In this document: positions 33,845 to 42,421 of the stretch, in pieces
Layout: every line of letters begins with the position of its first letter
Numbering within the stretch: the first letter of the stretch is position 1
NCBI GenBank assembly: GCA_045535505.1
Contig: JAZSLU010000032.1
Coordinates: 1 to 64,000, forward strand
Reading direction: 5' to 3'
DNA from: CAKSST01 sp045535505
Lineage (GTDB): Bacteria; Bacillota; Clostridia; Oscillospirales; Acutalibacteraceae
Length of the DNA: 64,000 nt
Program-made: the position numbers and the translations under genes
Notes under the pieces: model-generated
Databases searched by the model: none
The model's input: the letters and a program-made list of their open reading frames with translations, nothing else
Told to the model about the DNA's origin: nothing

Positions 33845-36029
33845 TACAATTCATGGTACGGTCGAAAAAATTACATATAAAAATACGGCTAACGCTTTCA
33901 CGGTTATAATACTGTCCACTATTGATGCCGATATATGCGCAGTGGGCAGTATGCCTTTTATTAACGAGGGTGACGAGGTAACCTTAGAGGGCGAGTTTAT
34001 TGTGCATTCAACATACGGTGAACAGTTTAAGGTTTCAAGGTGTGAGCGTTGTGCTCCCTCAACTGCGGCGGCGATATTGCGATATCTTTCAAGCGGTTCG
34101 ATAAAAGGTGTGGGTCCTGCAACCGCCACAAAAATTGTTGAGCGTTTTGGTGATAAGGCACTTGAGGTTATTGAAAACGATCCCAATAGTCTTACGGTTA
34201 TACGCGGTATTTCTGCCGAAAAAGCGCATAATATTTCAGCTTCATATAAGCAACAGTTTGGCATACGTGATTTAATGGTGTATTTATCACGCTTTAAGGT
34301 TTCGCCTGAAAAGGCAATTAAAATTTATAACTCTCTTGGTTCAAATGCGATTGAGCATATTGAAAAAAATCCGTACATTATTTGTGGACTTGACCATGAT
34401 ATGCCGTTTGAGTTGTGTGAACAGATTGCAGAATATCTTGAATTACCGCAAGATTTTTATGAGCGCATTCTTGCTGGAGTTATGTATGTTTTAACCCATA
34501 ATTTAGGTAACGGGCACACTTGTTTGCCCGAAGAAAAGCTTGTACAGGCGGCATCAAGACTGCTTGGATGTGATAGTGAAACTGCACTTTCGGCTTGTTC
34601 TGAATTAGTGCTTGGAATGAGGTTGAAAGCCAAAATTATTGATGGTGTTAAATTTATTTTTTTGCCAAAAATGTATGATGCTGAACAATATATTGCCGCA
34701 AGGCTTACCTCAATAATGAATAATAATATGCAAATTAATGCGGTTTATGATTTGGAAATTGAACGCATTGAGAATATGTTTTCAATAAAGTACGACCAAA
34801 ATCAGCGCGAGGCAATATCTGCGGCTCTTTCTTGCAATATTCTTGTTTTAACAGGTGGACCAGGCACAGGGAAAACGACAACCTTGAACGGTATTATAAC
34901 CTTGCTTGAGGGTCAAGGGAAAAATGTTGTTCTTGCTGCACCCACAGGTAGAGCGGCAAAACGTATGACCGAGCTTACAGGCAGAGAGGCGAAAACCATC
35001 CATCGCTTACTTGAAGCAGGATGGGATAATGGTAATGTTGTTTTCTGTAAAAATGAAATGAATCAGCTTGTCGGTGACGTGTTTATTATTGACGAGATGT
35101 CAATGGTTGATGTTTTGCTTTTTGAAAACTTTTTACGTGCGGTTAAACCTAACGCAAGAATAATTTTAGTGGGAGATTCTGACCAGTTGCCAAGCGTTGG
35201 TGCAGGTAATATTCTTTATGATATAATTGCATCTGACAGATTGCCGTGCATTAGGTTAAATAAGGTGTTTAGACAAGCCTTGCAGAGCCTTATAATAACA
35301 AATTCACATAAGATTATTAATGGGGATTATCCCGATATATCACGCAAAGACGGCGATTTTTTTGTTATTGATTGCCGTGATAGTTTTGAAGCAGTCAGCA
35401 AGGTTGTTGACTTATGTGTTGAACGTTTGCCTGCAGCATATGGCTTTTCACCCTTGAGTGACATACAGGTGCTTTGTCCGTCAAAAGTTGCCGATTTAGG
35501 TACAAAAAACCTCAACTCGCAGTTGCAAAATAGAATTAATCCTATGAAAAGCAATGTGCCGAGGGTTAGCGTTAACGGAATGTATATGATTGAAGGGGAT
35601 AAGGTTATCCAAACCCGCAATAATTACGATGTAATGTGGGCCAAAGATAACGGCACCGAGGACAGCGGCGTTTATAATGGCGATATTGGTATTATTGAAA
35701 AAATTGACAAAGCAATGGGAACGGTGAAGGTGCGATTTGATGACCGCGTTGCCACATATACAACCGAGGACGTGCTTGACTTAGAACCAGCTTATGCTAT
35801 AACCGTGCACAAAAGTCAAGGAAGCGAGTTCGAATGCGTTGTGCTTCCGTTGTTTGATACGCCAAAAAAACTATGTTATCGTAATCTGCTTTATACTGCC
35901 GTTACACGTGCAAAAAAATTGCTTGTAGTTGTAGGACGGCACGAGGTTATGTACGGCATGGTTGATAATTCAACCCGTGCTTTAAGATATACCTCACTGG
36001 GTACAGCGATTAAAGAAAAGATGTTATGA
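33816..36029 (+). CDS. recD2: RecD2-type ATP-dependent DNA helicase
   Basis: 737 residues from the ATG at 33816; GGGAG at 33801-33805 is ten bases upstream, whereas the ATG at 33807 is too close. N-terminal OB-like domain and helix-hairpin-helix region (residues about 5-200), then superfamily 1B helicase domains with Walker A GGPGTGKTTT near 348, Walker B FIIDEMSMVD, and C-terminal TVHKSQGSE and YTAVTRAKK motifs. It is the RecBC-independent 5'-3' helicase involved in repair and replication restart. It overlaps comF by four bases. Confidence 0.95.
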   Translation: MTQTPQNNCDTIHGTVEKITYKNTANAFTVIILSTIDADICAVGSMPFINEGDEVTLEGEFIVHSTYGEQFKVSRCERCAPSTAAAILRYLSSGSIKGVGPATATKIVERFGDKALEVIENDPNSLTVIRGISAEKAHNISASYKQQFGIRDLMVYLSRFKVSPEKAIKIYNSLGSNAIEHIEKNPYIICGLDHDMPFELCEQIAEYLELPQDFYERILAGVMYVLTHNLGNGHTCLPEEKLVQAASRLLGCDSETALSACSELVLGMRLKAKIIDGVKFIFLPKMYDAEQYIAARLTSIMNNNMQINAVYDLEIERIENMFSIKYDQNQREAISAALSCNILVLTGGPGTGKTTTLNGIITLLEGQGKNVVLAAPTGRAAKRMTELTGREAKTIHRLLEAGWDNGNVVFCKNEMNQLVGDVFIIDEMSMVDVLLFENFLRAVKPNARIILVGDSDQLPSVGAGNILYDIIASDRLPCIRLNKVFRQALQSLIITNSHKIINGDYPDISRKDGDFFVIDCRDSFEAVSKVVDLCVERLPAAYGFSPLSDIQVLCPSKVADLGTKNLNSQLQNRINPMKSNVPRVSVNGMYMIEGDKVIQTRNNYDVMWAKDNGTEDSGVYNGDIGIIEKIDKAMGTVKVRFDDRVATYTTEDVLDLEPAYAITVHKSQGSEFECVVLPLFDTPKKLCYRNLLYTAVTRAKKLLVVVGRHEVMYGMVDNSTRALRYTSLGTAIKEKML

Positions 36030-36745
36030 TTAAATTTAAAAGTTTTGTTCAAAAATTATCAAGGGTATTTTATCCCAAGAGATGTGTTTATTGCGGAAAG
36101 TTAATTAATGATGGAATGCTTTGCAAAGACTGCGACAACATTGAGCGTATAACAGTAAAGGTTTGTGATAAGTGTGGACTTATAAAGCAACTGTGCGATT
36201 GCAAAAGAAACGCTTTTCATTTTGACGGTATGGTAGGTGTGTTTTATAACACGGGAAAAGCGCAAGAAATTGTTTACAAGTTTAAAAACCTTGCCGATAC
36301 CGATACTGCCGATTTTATTGCTGTCAATATTGCAAAACGCATTGAGGACAAGTTGCCCGAAATTAAATTTGGTGCGGTATGTGCCGTTCCTATGCGTGCT
36401 TTCAAGAAGTTTAAGCGTGGATACAATCAATCCGACTTGATTGCAAAGAGAGTTGCAAAAATTCTTAATGTACCTTATTATCCAAACGCATTAACAAAAA
36501 TTAAAAAGGGTGAGGTTCAACATAGCCTTAAATATGAAGGACGATTTAATAACGTGCGCCGTATGTATAAGGTTAATATGAGGTTTGATAATATGAAGGT
36601 ATTAATTATTGATGATATTAGAACTTCAGGTGCAACCTTTGACGAATGTGCAAGAATTATAAAAAGAGCGGGTGCAAACTGTGTTATTGCTGCATCTGCC
36701 TTGGTATATACGCAGAATTATATTGAAAAAGCGTACAAAAATTGA
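36026..36745 (+). CDS. comF: ComF-family phosphoribosyltransferase-like protein
   Basis: 239 residues. Two N-terminal Cys pairs (CVYCGKLINDGMLCKDC and CDKCGLIKQLCDC) make a zinc finger, and the PRPP-binding motif VLIIDDIRTSGAT lies near residue 192. ComF is needed for DNA uptake in competent Bacillus; in Clostridia the gene is common and its role is less certain. The start overlaps the recD2 stop (ATGA). Its last codons contain the mreB promoter. Confidence 0.9.
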   Translation: MIKFKSFVQKLSRVFYPKRCVYCGKLINDGMLCKDCDNIERITVKVCDKCGLIKQLCDCKRNAFHFDGMVGVFYNTGKAQEIVYKFKNLADTDTADFIAVNIAKRIEDKLPEIKFGAVCAVPMRAFKKFKRGYNQSDLIAKRVAKILNVPYYPNALTKIKKGEVQHSLKYEGRFNNVRRMYKVNMRFDNMKVLIIDDIRTSGATFDECARIIKRAGANCVIAASALVYTQNYIEKAYKN

Positions 36746-36751
36746 TATACT
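36723..36751 (+). promoter_or_regulatory. Sigma-A promoter of mreB
   Basis: TTGAAA (36723-36728), 17-bp spacer, TATACT (36746-36751) with an upstream TGA (extended -10). It overlaps the end of comF. Confidence 0.7.
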
Positions 36752-36780
36752 TTATTTAATAAATTTGTGTGGTGAATTTT

Positions 36781-37803
36781 ATGACGACAGATATAGCCTT
36801 AGATATGGGCTCTACAAAAACTGTTATTATGTCAGGTAAACGTGTTATTTTAGAGTTGCCCAGTGTTGTTACGGTTGATAGTGATACTTGGGAACCCGTG
36901 TATTTTGGCATGGATGCCGAGCGCACTTTGGGACGTACGCCTGATAGCTTGGTTTCGGTTTTTCCTATTGTTAAGGGTGTTTTGTCTGAATATGAAACGG
37001 CTGAATCTATGCTTAAGGTTTACATGAAAAAAGCTTTTGGCAATCGTGTTATAAGACCAAATGTTATGGCCACTTTGCCAACCGGTGTTACCGAAATTCA
37101 GCACCATGCACTTGCTTCAGCTATTGAGGCGGCAGGCGGAAGAAACGTAAGCATTATTGAATCGCCATTGGCGGCTGCATTGGCACTTGGTATTGATTTC
37201 ACCAAACCTTCGGGTAGTATGGTGGTTGATATCGGTGCTGGCTCTACTGATATTGCAACACTTTCTATGGGCGGCATTGCAGAATGTGATAGTTTTAAAG
37301 TTGCGTCTAACGATTTTGACGATTTAATTGCAAAACATATTAAAAAAGAACGAAATATTATTATTGGTCCACAAACCGCCAGGAATATTAAAGAGCAAAT
37401 AGGTTCGGTGTTTATGCGCCCTGTTGAAGTGGCGTTGACCATTAAGGGACGCAATATTTTTACCGGCTTGCCCGAAACAACAGAGATTACCTCAAATGAG
37501 GTGTGCGGCGCCATTTCGGAAGCGGCACAGTCTATATGCAATGCCGTACGTGTTGTTATTGAGCGTACAGACCCCGATTTAGTTGGGGATATTCATACTG
37601 ACGGAATCCATCTTTGCGGCGGTGGCAGTCTTATTTATGGAATGGACAACATGCTGTCCGAGTATCTTGGAGTTAAGGTTACAAGGGCAGAGGACCCTGC
37701 GCACACAGTTGCGAAAGGCGCAGCATATGCACAAAGACATAAAAAACTGCTTGAAAATGTAGATTTTAGGTTTAGGTCAATAAAAGAACTTGTTGTTGAA
37801 TAA
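36781..37803 (+). CDS. mreB: MreB/Mbl-type actin-like shape protein
   Basis: 340 residues from the ATG at 36781, five bases after GGTGA; the GTG codons at 36769-36774 fall in the ribosome site. Actin-fold nucleotide motifs: DIALDMGSTKT (phosphate 1), VVDIGAGSTDIATLS (phosphate 2) and LCGGGSLIYGMD (adenosine). It forms membrane-associated filaments that guide side-wall synthesis. No mreC or mreD follows, so this is an isolated MreB/Mbl paralogue and the main mre operon may lie elsewhere. Confidence 0.92.
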   Translation: MTTDIALDMGSTKTVIMSGKRVILELPSVVTVDSDTWEPVYFGMDAERTLGRTPDSLVSVFPIVKGVLSEYETAESMLKVYMKKAFGNRVIRPNVMATLPTGVTEIQHHALASAIEAAGGRNVSIIESPLAAALALGIDFTKPSGSMVVDIGAGSTDIATLSMGGIAECDSFKVASNDFDDLIAKHIKKERNIIIGPQTARNIKEQIGSVFMRPVEVALTIKGRNIFTGLPETTEITSNEVCGAISEAAQSICNAVRVVIERTDPDLVGDIHTDGIHLCGGGSLIYGMDNMLSEYLGVKVTRAEDPAHTVAKGAAYAQRHKKLLENVDFRFRSIKELVVE

Positions 37804-37823
37804 AACTTTTGTATAAACAGATG

Positions 37824-37858
37824 AAAAAAGATGCGCAAATTAATACGCATCTTTTTTT
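37824..37858 (+). terminator. Terminator of mreB
   Basis: AAAAAAGATGCG (37824-37835), ten-base loop, CGCATCTTTTTTT. Confidence 0.88.
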
Positions 37859-37901
37859 GTTGCTATTTAGTTGAAAAAATCTATTGTTTTTACCGAGAAA
37901 A

Positions 37902-37948
37902 TAACAAATTCGTACAATTATATTGTTAAATTAACAAATTTGTACAAT
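37902..37948 (+). repeat. Tandem 17-bp operator-like repeats
   Basis: TAACAAATTCGTACAAT (37902-37918) and TAACAAATTTGTACAAT (37932-37948) differ at one base and are spaced exactly 30 bases, about three helical turns. The second contains the palindrome TTGTACAA. Between them, TTGTTAA-A-TTAACAA (37923-37937) is a perfect inverted repeat. They lie 26-72 bases upstream of the promoter -35, where an activator would bind. TTGTACAA resembles GntR/FadR-type half-sites, but the regulator is not in the window. Confidence 0.65.
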
Positions 37949-37973
37949 GTTATGTGAAAATTGATTTTTTATC

Positions 37974-38002
37974 TTGTCTTTGAAACGCTTAAATAATATA
38001 AT
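37974..38002 (+). promoter_or_regulatory. Sigma-A promoter of the citDEF operon
   Basis: TTGTCT (37974-37979), 17-bp spacer, TATAAT (37997-38002). The -35 is weak, consistent with a need for the activator suggested by the upstream repeats. Other TATAAT-like boxes at 38008 and 38015 lack a suitable -35. Confidence 0.5.
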
Positions 38003-38145
38003 TTATATATAATGTATAATGAGATACATATTATAGTTTACTCGATTGTAAACAATTTCTAATCGTGGTTATACAACTATTAGAACATTAAGCGATTTTG
38101 CATCAAGTGTTATTGAACAAATTTTACAAAAAGGTGTGGATGTTG

Positions 38146-38442
38146 ATGGAAATTAAACAGGCAGCAATAGTAGGAACGCTTGAATCAAGCGATATCCAAA
38201 TTAGTATTTCGCCAAATCAAGGTAAAGGCATTCAAATTCAATTACAAAGTATTGTTAAGTCTCAGTTTGGAGATTCCATTATTGCTACTATGACCGAAGT
38301 TATAGAATCTTTTGGTATAAAAGATGCTTTAGTGGATGCTGTTGACAGAGGCGCTTTAGATTGGGTAATTCGTGCGAGAATGCAAGCCGCTTGTTGCGCT
38401 GCTATGGGCAAGCAATTTGATTGGAAAGGGGAGGATAAGTAA
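38146..38442 (+). CDS. citD: Citrate lyase acyl carrier protein (gamma subunit)
   Basis: 98 residues from the ATG at 38146, with AAGGTG 9 bases upstream. The attachment serine is Ser14 in GTLESSDI, the position that carries the phosphoribosyl-dephospho-CoA arm in CitD; RGALDWVIRARMQAA matches the C-terminal signature. The arm holds the acetyl group during cleavage of the substrate. The enzymes that build and attach the arm (CitX, CitG) and acetylate it (CitC) are not in this window and must be elsewhere if the complex works. Its stop overlaps the citE start by one base. Confidence 0.92.
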   Translation: MEIKQAAIVGTLESSDIQISISPNQGKGIQIQLQSIVKSQFGDSIIATMTEVIESFGIKDALVDAVDRGALDWVIRARMQAACCAAMGKQFDWKGEDK

Positions 38443-39341
38443 TGCAAACTGCAAAACTTAAAAGAACCTCTTTGTATGTTAGTGGCGCAAGTCCCATTAA
38501 CATGATACAAGCTTCATTTTATAATGAAGATTGTCTGGTTTATGATCTGGAAGATTCTGTTCCAAATTCGGAAAAGGATGCTGCGCGTTTGCTTGTGTAC
38601 AATACCGTACGTTATCATAGACCTCCCAATAAATATGTTATTATTCGCGTTAACGGCATATATTCTGAGTACATAGATGAAGATTTAGAGGCTGCCGTTC
38701 GTGCTAACCCTGATGCAATTCGAATTCCTAAGGTAGAATATAAAGAAGAGGTTGTTCGCATTTGTAAGCGCATTACCGAAATTGAAGAAGCTGCCGGTAT
38801 GGAAATTGGAAAAATTGAGGTGTGGTGTAACATTGAGTCTTATTTAGGCTTGATTAACGCATACGACATTGCAACTGCAGACTCACGTGTTGTAGCACTT
38901 GCATTAGGTGCTGAAGATTTTACTGCAAGTATGAAATCACATCGTACGAAAGCAGGTCTTGAAATTTTTTATGCCAGAAACGCCTTGCTTACAGCTTGCC
39001 GACACGCCGGTGTTGAAGCTATTGATGCAGTGTTTTCCGACATTAATGATGTTGAGGGCTTAAAAGAAGATACTACACTTACTCGCAACTTGGGTTTTGA
39101 CGGTAAAACCTGCGTTCATCCAAGACAAATTGATATTGTTAATTCTTTCTTTACACCAAGCGCAAAAGAAATTAAATATGCTTTACGTGTATTAAAAGCG
39201 GTTGAAGAAGGAAAACAGCAAAGAAAAGGCGCTGTTACTCTTGACGGTAGTATGATTGATAAGCCGATGGAGTTGCGAGCAAGAACAACCTTGGCACAAG
39301 CTGAGGCAGCAGGAATTGATTTAGGGGAGGAGTTACTATGA
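38442..39341 (+). CDS. citE: Citrate (or citramalate) lyase beta subunit
   Basis: 299 residues. HpcH/HpaI-type TIM barrel with YDLEDSVPNSEKDAAR near residue 30, a metal-binding Asp/Glu pair in LALGAEDFTASM, and CVHPRQIDIVN near the C-terminus. CitE cleaves the (3S)-citryl (or citramalyl) thioester into acetyl-ACP and oxaloacetate (or pyruvate). GGGGAGG precedes the ATG. It overlaps citF by four bases. CitE alone does not tell citrate from citramalate. Confidence 0.92.
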   Translation: MQTAKLKRTSLYVSGASPINMIQASFYNEDCLVYDLEDSVPNSEKDAARLLVYNTVRYHRPPNKYVIIRVNGIYSEYIDEDLEAAVRANPDAIRIPKVEYKEEVVRICKRITEIEEAAGMEIGKIEVWCNIESYLGLINAYDIATADSRVVALALGAEDFTASMKSHRTKAGLEIFYARNALLTACRHAGVEAIDAVFSDINDVEGLKEDTTLTRNLGFDGKTCVHPRQIDIVNSFFTPSAKEIKYALRVLKAVEEGKQQRKGAVTLDGSMIDKPMELRARTTLAQAEAAGIDLGEELL

Positions 39342-40900
39342 TTAATGCAGTTGGACGTGAATTGCCCGAAAAAATTGGCAATTACATAGTAAAACCTTAC
39401 GCCGGACCCAGCGAAAAAATTGAAGCTGAAAGTGCCGTATGTTCTTGTAGAAAACCCAGCAAACGTGCGGTTGCAAATACAAAGTTAATGCCAAATTTAA
39501 TTGAGGCAATTAAAGCTTGCGGTCTGAAAGACGGAATGACAATTTCTTTCCATCACAGTTTCAGAGAGGGCGATTATATTGTCGGACAGGTGCTTTCTGC
39601 TATTAAAGAGTTAGGCATCAAGGGATTGCGTTTTGCCCCCAGTGCTGTTGTAAACATTAAAAACCCTTCTATTGTTGATTTCGTTAAGGATGGCACTATT
39701 GACCGCATTCAAGCAAGTGGTATTCGCGGTGAGCTTGGCGATGCAGTAGTTGACGGATTAGAACTTTCAGAGCCTGTTATTCTTCGCCCACACGGTGCAA
39801 GACCTCATGCCATTGAAACCGGTGCATTGTCTATAGACGTTGCTTTCATTGGTGCTTCTGCAGCAGACGAGTTTGGAAACTGTACTGGACAGGTTGGCCC
39901 TAATGCATGTGGCTCTTTAGGTTATTCGTTTATTGACGCAACCTGTGCTGAAAACGTTGTTGTTATTACAGATAATTTGGTTGATTATCCTTGTGTACCT
40001 ATTTCTATTTCACAGATGTACGTAGATTATGTTGTAAAGGTTGACCAAATTGGTGATTCTGCAAAAATTGGTGCAGGCGCTGCGAGAAAAACCAAAAACC
40101 CACGCGACCTTTTAATTGCACAGCGTGCAGCTGACGTTATGGCGGCCAGCCGCTTGTTTAAGGATGGATATTCTTTTCAGACCGGGGCGGGCGCTATAAG
40201 TATTGCTTGTACTGACTTTTTGGCTGAACATACTGAAAAAGCCGGCATTCAGGCAAGTTATGCTCTTGGAGGAATGACAGCTAACATTGTTGAAATGTAT
40301 AAAAAAGGCCTTGTGCGTTCACTTTTGTGCTCACAGTCTTTTGATGCGGTTGCGGCAAGAGCAATCGTGGATAATCCTAACATTGTTGAAATTGACAACT
40401 CCATGTACGCCAATATGTTTAACAAAAGCTGTGCTCTTGATAAACTTAACTTTGGTGTGTTGGGAGCACTTGAAATTGACGTTGATTTTAATATTAACAT
40501 CTTAACCGGCTCAAGCGGTGAGATGATGTCAGGAATAGGTGGCGGCCCCGACGTTGCTGACGGTGCTGACATTTCTATCGTAACACTTCCCATTGTGCGC
40601 GGACGCATTCCCTCGGTGGTAGAAAAGGTATTTACTTGTTGCACCCCCGGTACTTCTGTGGCGGTTGTTGTTACCGAAGCGGGTATTGCACTTAACCCCA
40701 AGCACAAGAGTTATGAAATGCTTAAGGAAGATTTGAAAAAGGCTTCAATTAAAACAGTATCTATTGAAGATTTGCTTAAAACAGCTTACTCACTTACAGG
40801 TGTTCCCAAACCTATTGAAACAACAGACAAAATTACCTGCATTGTTGAGTATCGTGACGGAACGGTTATTGATGTTATCCGTCAAATTAAAAGGGACTAA
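39338..40900 (+). CDS. citF: Citrate (or citramalate) lyase alpha subunit, transferase
   Basis: 520 residues, full length for CitF. It exchanges the acetyl group on the ACP arm for the substrate acid, releasing acetate. Recognised segments include the start INAVGRELPEKIGNY, SFHHSFREGDYIV, RPHGARPHAIETG and GSSGEMMSGIGGGPDVADGA. With CitD and CitE it makes the complete lyase complex. The gap to the next gene (43 bases, new GGAGG site) has no terminator. Confidence 0.93.
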   Translation: MINAVGRELPEKIGNYIVKPYAGPSEKIEAESAVCSCRKPSKRAVANTKLMPNLIEAIKACGLKDGMTISFHHSFREGDYIVGQVLSAIKELGIKGLRFAPSAVVNIKNPSIVDFVKDGTIDRIQASGIRGELGDAVVDGLELSEPVILRPHGARPHAIETGALSIDVAFIGASAADEFGNCTGQVGPNACGSLGYSFIDATCAENVVVITDNLVDYPCVPISISQMYVDYVVKVDQIGDSAKIGAGAARKTKNPRDLLIAQRAADVMAASRLFKDGYSFQTGAGAISIACTDFLAEHTEKAGIQASYALGGMTANIVEMYKKGLVRSLLCSQSFDAVAARAIVDNPNIVEIDNSMYANMFNKSCALDKLNFGVLGALEIDVDFNINILTGSSGEMMSGIGGGPDVADGADISIVTLPIVRGRIPSVVEKVFTCCTPGTSVAVVVTEAGIALNPKHKSYEMLKEDLKKASIKTVSIEDLLKTAYSLTGVPKPIETTDKITCIVEYRDGTVIDVIRQIKRD

Positions 40901-40943
40901 TTTTAGTTATAATAAAAAATTTAAATATCTGGAGGAAAAAATT

Positions 40944-41849
40944 ATGAACACTATGCAAGAAACAAGAGCTTTTTTGGAAACACTCGGTCAGCCCGGCGGC
41001 GATTTGTATGAATTGCCCGATTCAGAAAAACGTTTTGACGACGGTTGTCAGTATCGTTTTGAGGTTCCCGGCATTCAGGGCCCCACTGTTATGAAAGCAT
41101 TGCTTGAAGAAATTGACAGACTTGGCTTCTACATTCACCGTGTAACTCAGACAAAAGGTATCTGGACACTTTCTGACAGTGATATTACCGGTATGGTAGA
41201 GTTAGCAAAACAGTATCAGGTTGAATTGGTTTTGGCTATTGGCCCCCGTGCTACAACCGACACAAGTGCATCTGTTAAGAGCCCTGAAGGCGTACGTATG
41301 GGTTACCGTTTGCGTGGTCAGGATCAGGTTGTTAGAGCTATTGAAGACGTTCGCCGTGCTGCTCGTTTGGGCGCTCGTACATTCCTTGTATATGATGAGG
41401 GTTGTTTGTGGGCATTGAACAAGGCACGCGAAGCTGGCTTGCTCCCCGAAGACTGCAAATTTAAAATGTCTGCACACGCAGGTCACGGCAATCCCTGCTC
41501 TGCTAAATTGCTTCAGGACATCGGCGCAGACTCATTCAACATCGTTAGAGACTATCAGTTACAGCATTTAGCAGCTGTTCGTTCTGCTATTGATATCCCG
41601 ATTGACTGCCATACTGAAAACCCCACTTCATCAGGTGGATTTATCCGTCATTACGAAGTTCCTGAGATGATTCGTGTTGCATCACCCATCTACTTGAAAA
41701 CAGGTGGTTCAGTTGCACAGACACATAGCTGGGATTCAACAGAAGCAGATGCTAAAAAACGTGCTAAACAGGTATTGTTGGTTAAGCGTGTTATCGATGC
41801 TTACTATCCTGAAGCAACATACTCACCCAAAGGTTCAACAAATCACTAA
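40944..41849 (+). CDS. Unrecognised barrel-like protein in the acid-degradation operon
   Basis: 301 residues from the ATG at 40944, with GGAGG eight bases upstream; the open frame extends back inside citF but without a ribosome site. Alternating beta-strand and helix segments (FYIHRVTQTKGIW, VELVLAIGPRATTDTS, ARTFLVYDEGCLW, FNIVRDYQLQHLAAVRSAI, IPIDCHTENPTSSGGFIR, YLKTGGSVAQTHSW) suggest a TIM barrel, and conserved-looking His, Asp and Cys residues fall at strand ends. It has a distant feel of U32-type peptidase annotations, but I cannot name it. Its place between the lyase and the hydratase genes suggests a catalytic or accessory role in the same pathway. No signal peptide or membrane helix. 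Confidence 0.7.
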   Translation: MNTMQETRAFLETLGQPGGDLYELPDSEKRFDDGCQYRFEVPGIQGPTVMKALLEEIDRLGFYIHRVTQTKGIWTLSDSDITGMVELAKQYQVELVLAIGPRATTDTSASVKSPEGVRMGYRLRGQDQVVRAIEDVRRAARLGARTFLVYDEGCLWALNKAREAGLLPEDCKFKMSAHAGHGNPCSAKLLQDIGADSFNIVRDYQLQHLAAVRSAIDIPIDCHTENPTSSGGFIRHYEVPEMIRVASPIYLKTGGSVAQTHSWDSTEADAKKRAKQVLLVKRVIDAYYPEATYSPKGSTNH

Positions 41850-41897
41850 TTTATAAGTTGCAGTCCCATAAATCTGTCAACAGAAAGGGATACATAT

Positions 41898-42407
41898 ATG
41901 GAAATTAAAACAATTACCGCACCTTTTACTGATGAAGTGCTAAGCCAGCTTAAAGTTGGAGATATTGTAAATGTGTCAGGCATAATTTATGCCGGCCGTG
42001 ACGCTGTGCTTCCCAAAATTGTAGAAATGATTGAAGAAGACACATTAAAGGATACCGACATTAATTTACAAGGCAGCGTGATTTTTCACACTGCAGTCAG
42101 CCCTGCAGGCGTAGGCCCCACCTCAAGCAATAAGCTTGAGATTGAGGGCACAATGCCTCAACTGACACAAGCAGGTATTAGAATGCATTTGGGCAAAGGT
42201 GCATTAAAAAAAGAAACCATAGAAATGTTTGACAAATATAATGCTGTTTATGCGGTTATTGCGCCTGTTACAGCATTGCTTAATAGCAAGGTTAAGGCAA
42301 AGCGTTGCGTTGCACATCCCGAGCTTGGTATGGAAGCTTTCTATGAACTGCAGGTTGAAGAGTTCCCCTGCATTATTGCGGCCGCTCACGGTCAGAGCAT
42401 GTTTTAA
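41898..42407 (+). CDS. Class I hydratase beta subunit (fumarase / L-tartrate dehydratase / mesaconase type)
   Basis: 169 residues. Corresponds to the C-terminal domain of iron-sulfur fumarases: LKVGDIVNVSGIIYAGRDAV near the start and HTAVSPAGVGPTSSNKLEIE near 65. With the next gene it forms a heterodimeric hydro-lyase of the fumarate, L-tartrate or mesaconate type. In most two-subunit members alpha precedes beta; here beta comes first. AGAAAGGGA precedes the ATG. Confidence 0.88.
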   Translation: MEIKTITAPFTDEVLSQLKVGDIVNVSGIIYAGRDAVLPKIVEMIEEDTLKDTDINLQGSVIFHTAVSPAGVGPTSSNKLEIEGTMPQLTQAGIRMHLGKGALKKETIEMFDKYNAVYAVIAPVTALLNSKVKAKRCVAHPELGMEAFYELQVEEFPCIIAAAHGQSMF

Positions 42408-42421
42408 GGAGGTAAATTCGT

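Larger units (their letters stand above)
37804..38145 (+). promoter_or_regulatory. 342-base control region before the citrate-lyase type operon
   Basis: It holds, in order, the mreB terminator, a pair of 17-bp repeats, a sigma-A promoter and a leader of about 135 bases. The leader contains small inverted repeats (GTTTAC at 38036-38041 with GTAAAC at 38048-38053; CGATT at 38043-38047 with AATCG at 38061-38065). No reading frame of note and no recognised riboswitch. Confidence 0.6.

Noticed and set aside
38098..38145. 16-residue extension of citD
   Set aside because: CitD begins at M-E-I-K with Ser14 as the attachment site; the extension would shift it and has no ribosome site.
38146..40900. 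Standard citrate fermentation operon
   Set aside because: citC, citX, citG, a citrate carrier and the two-component regulator that normally accompany citDEF are absent, and unrelated enzymes follow; citrate as the only substrate is therefore not assumed.
40764..40943. Longer start for the barrel-like protein inside citF
   Set aside because: No ribosome site; GGAGG directly precedes the ATG at 40944.
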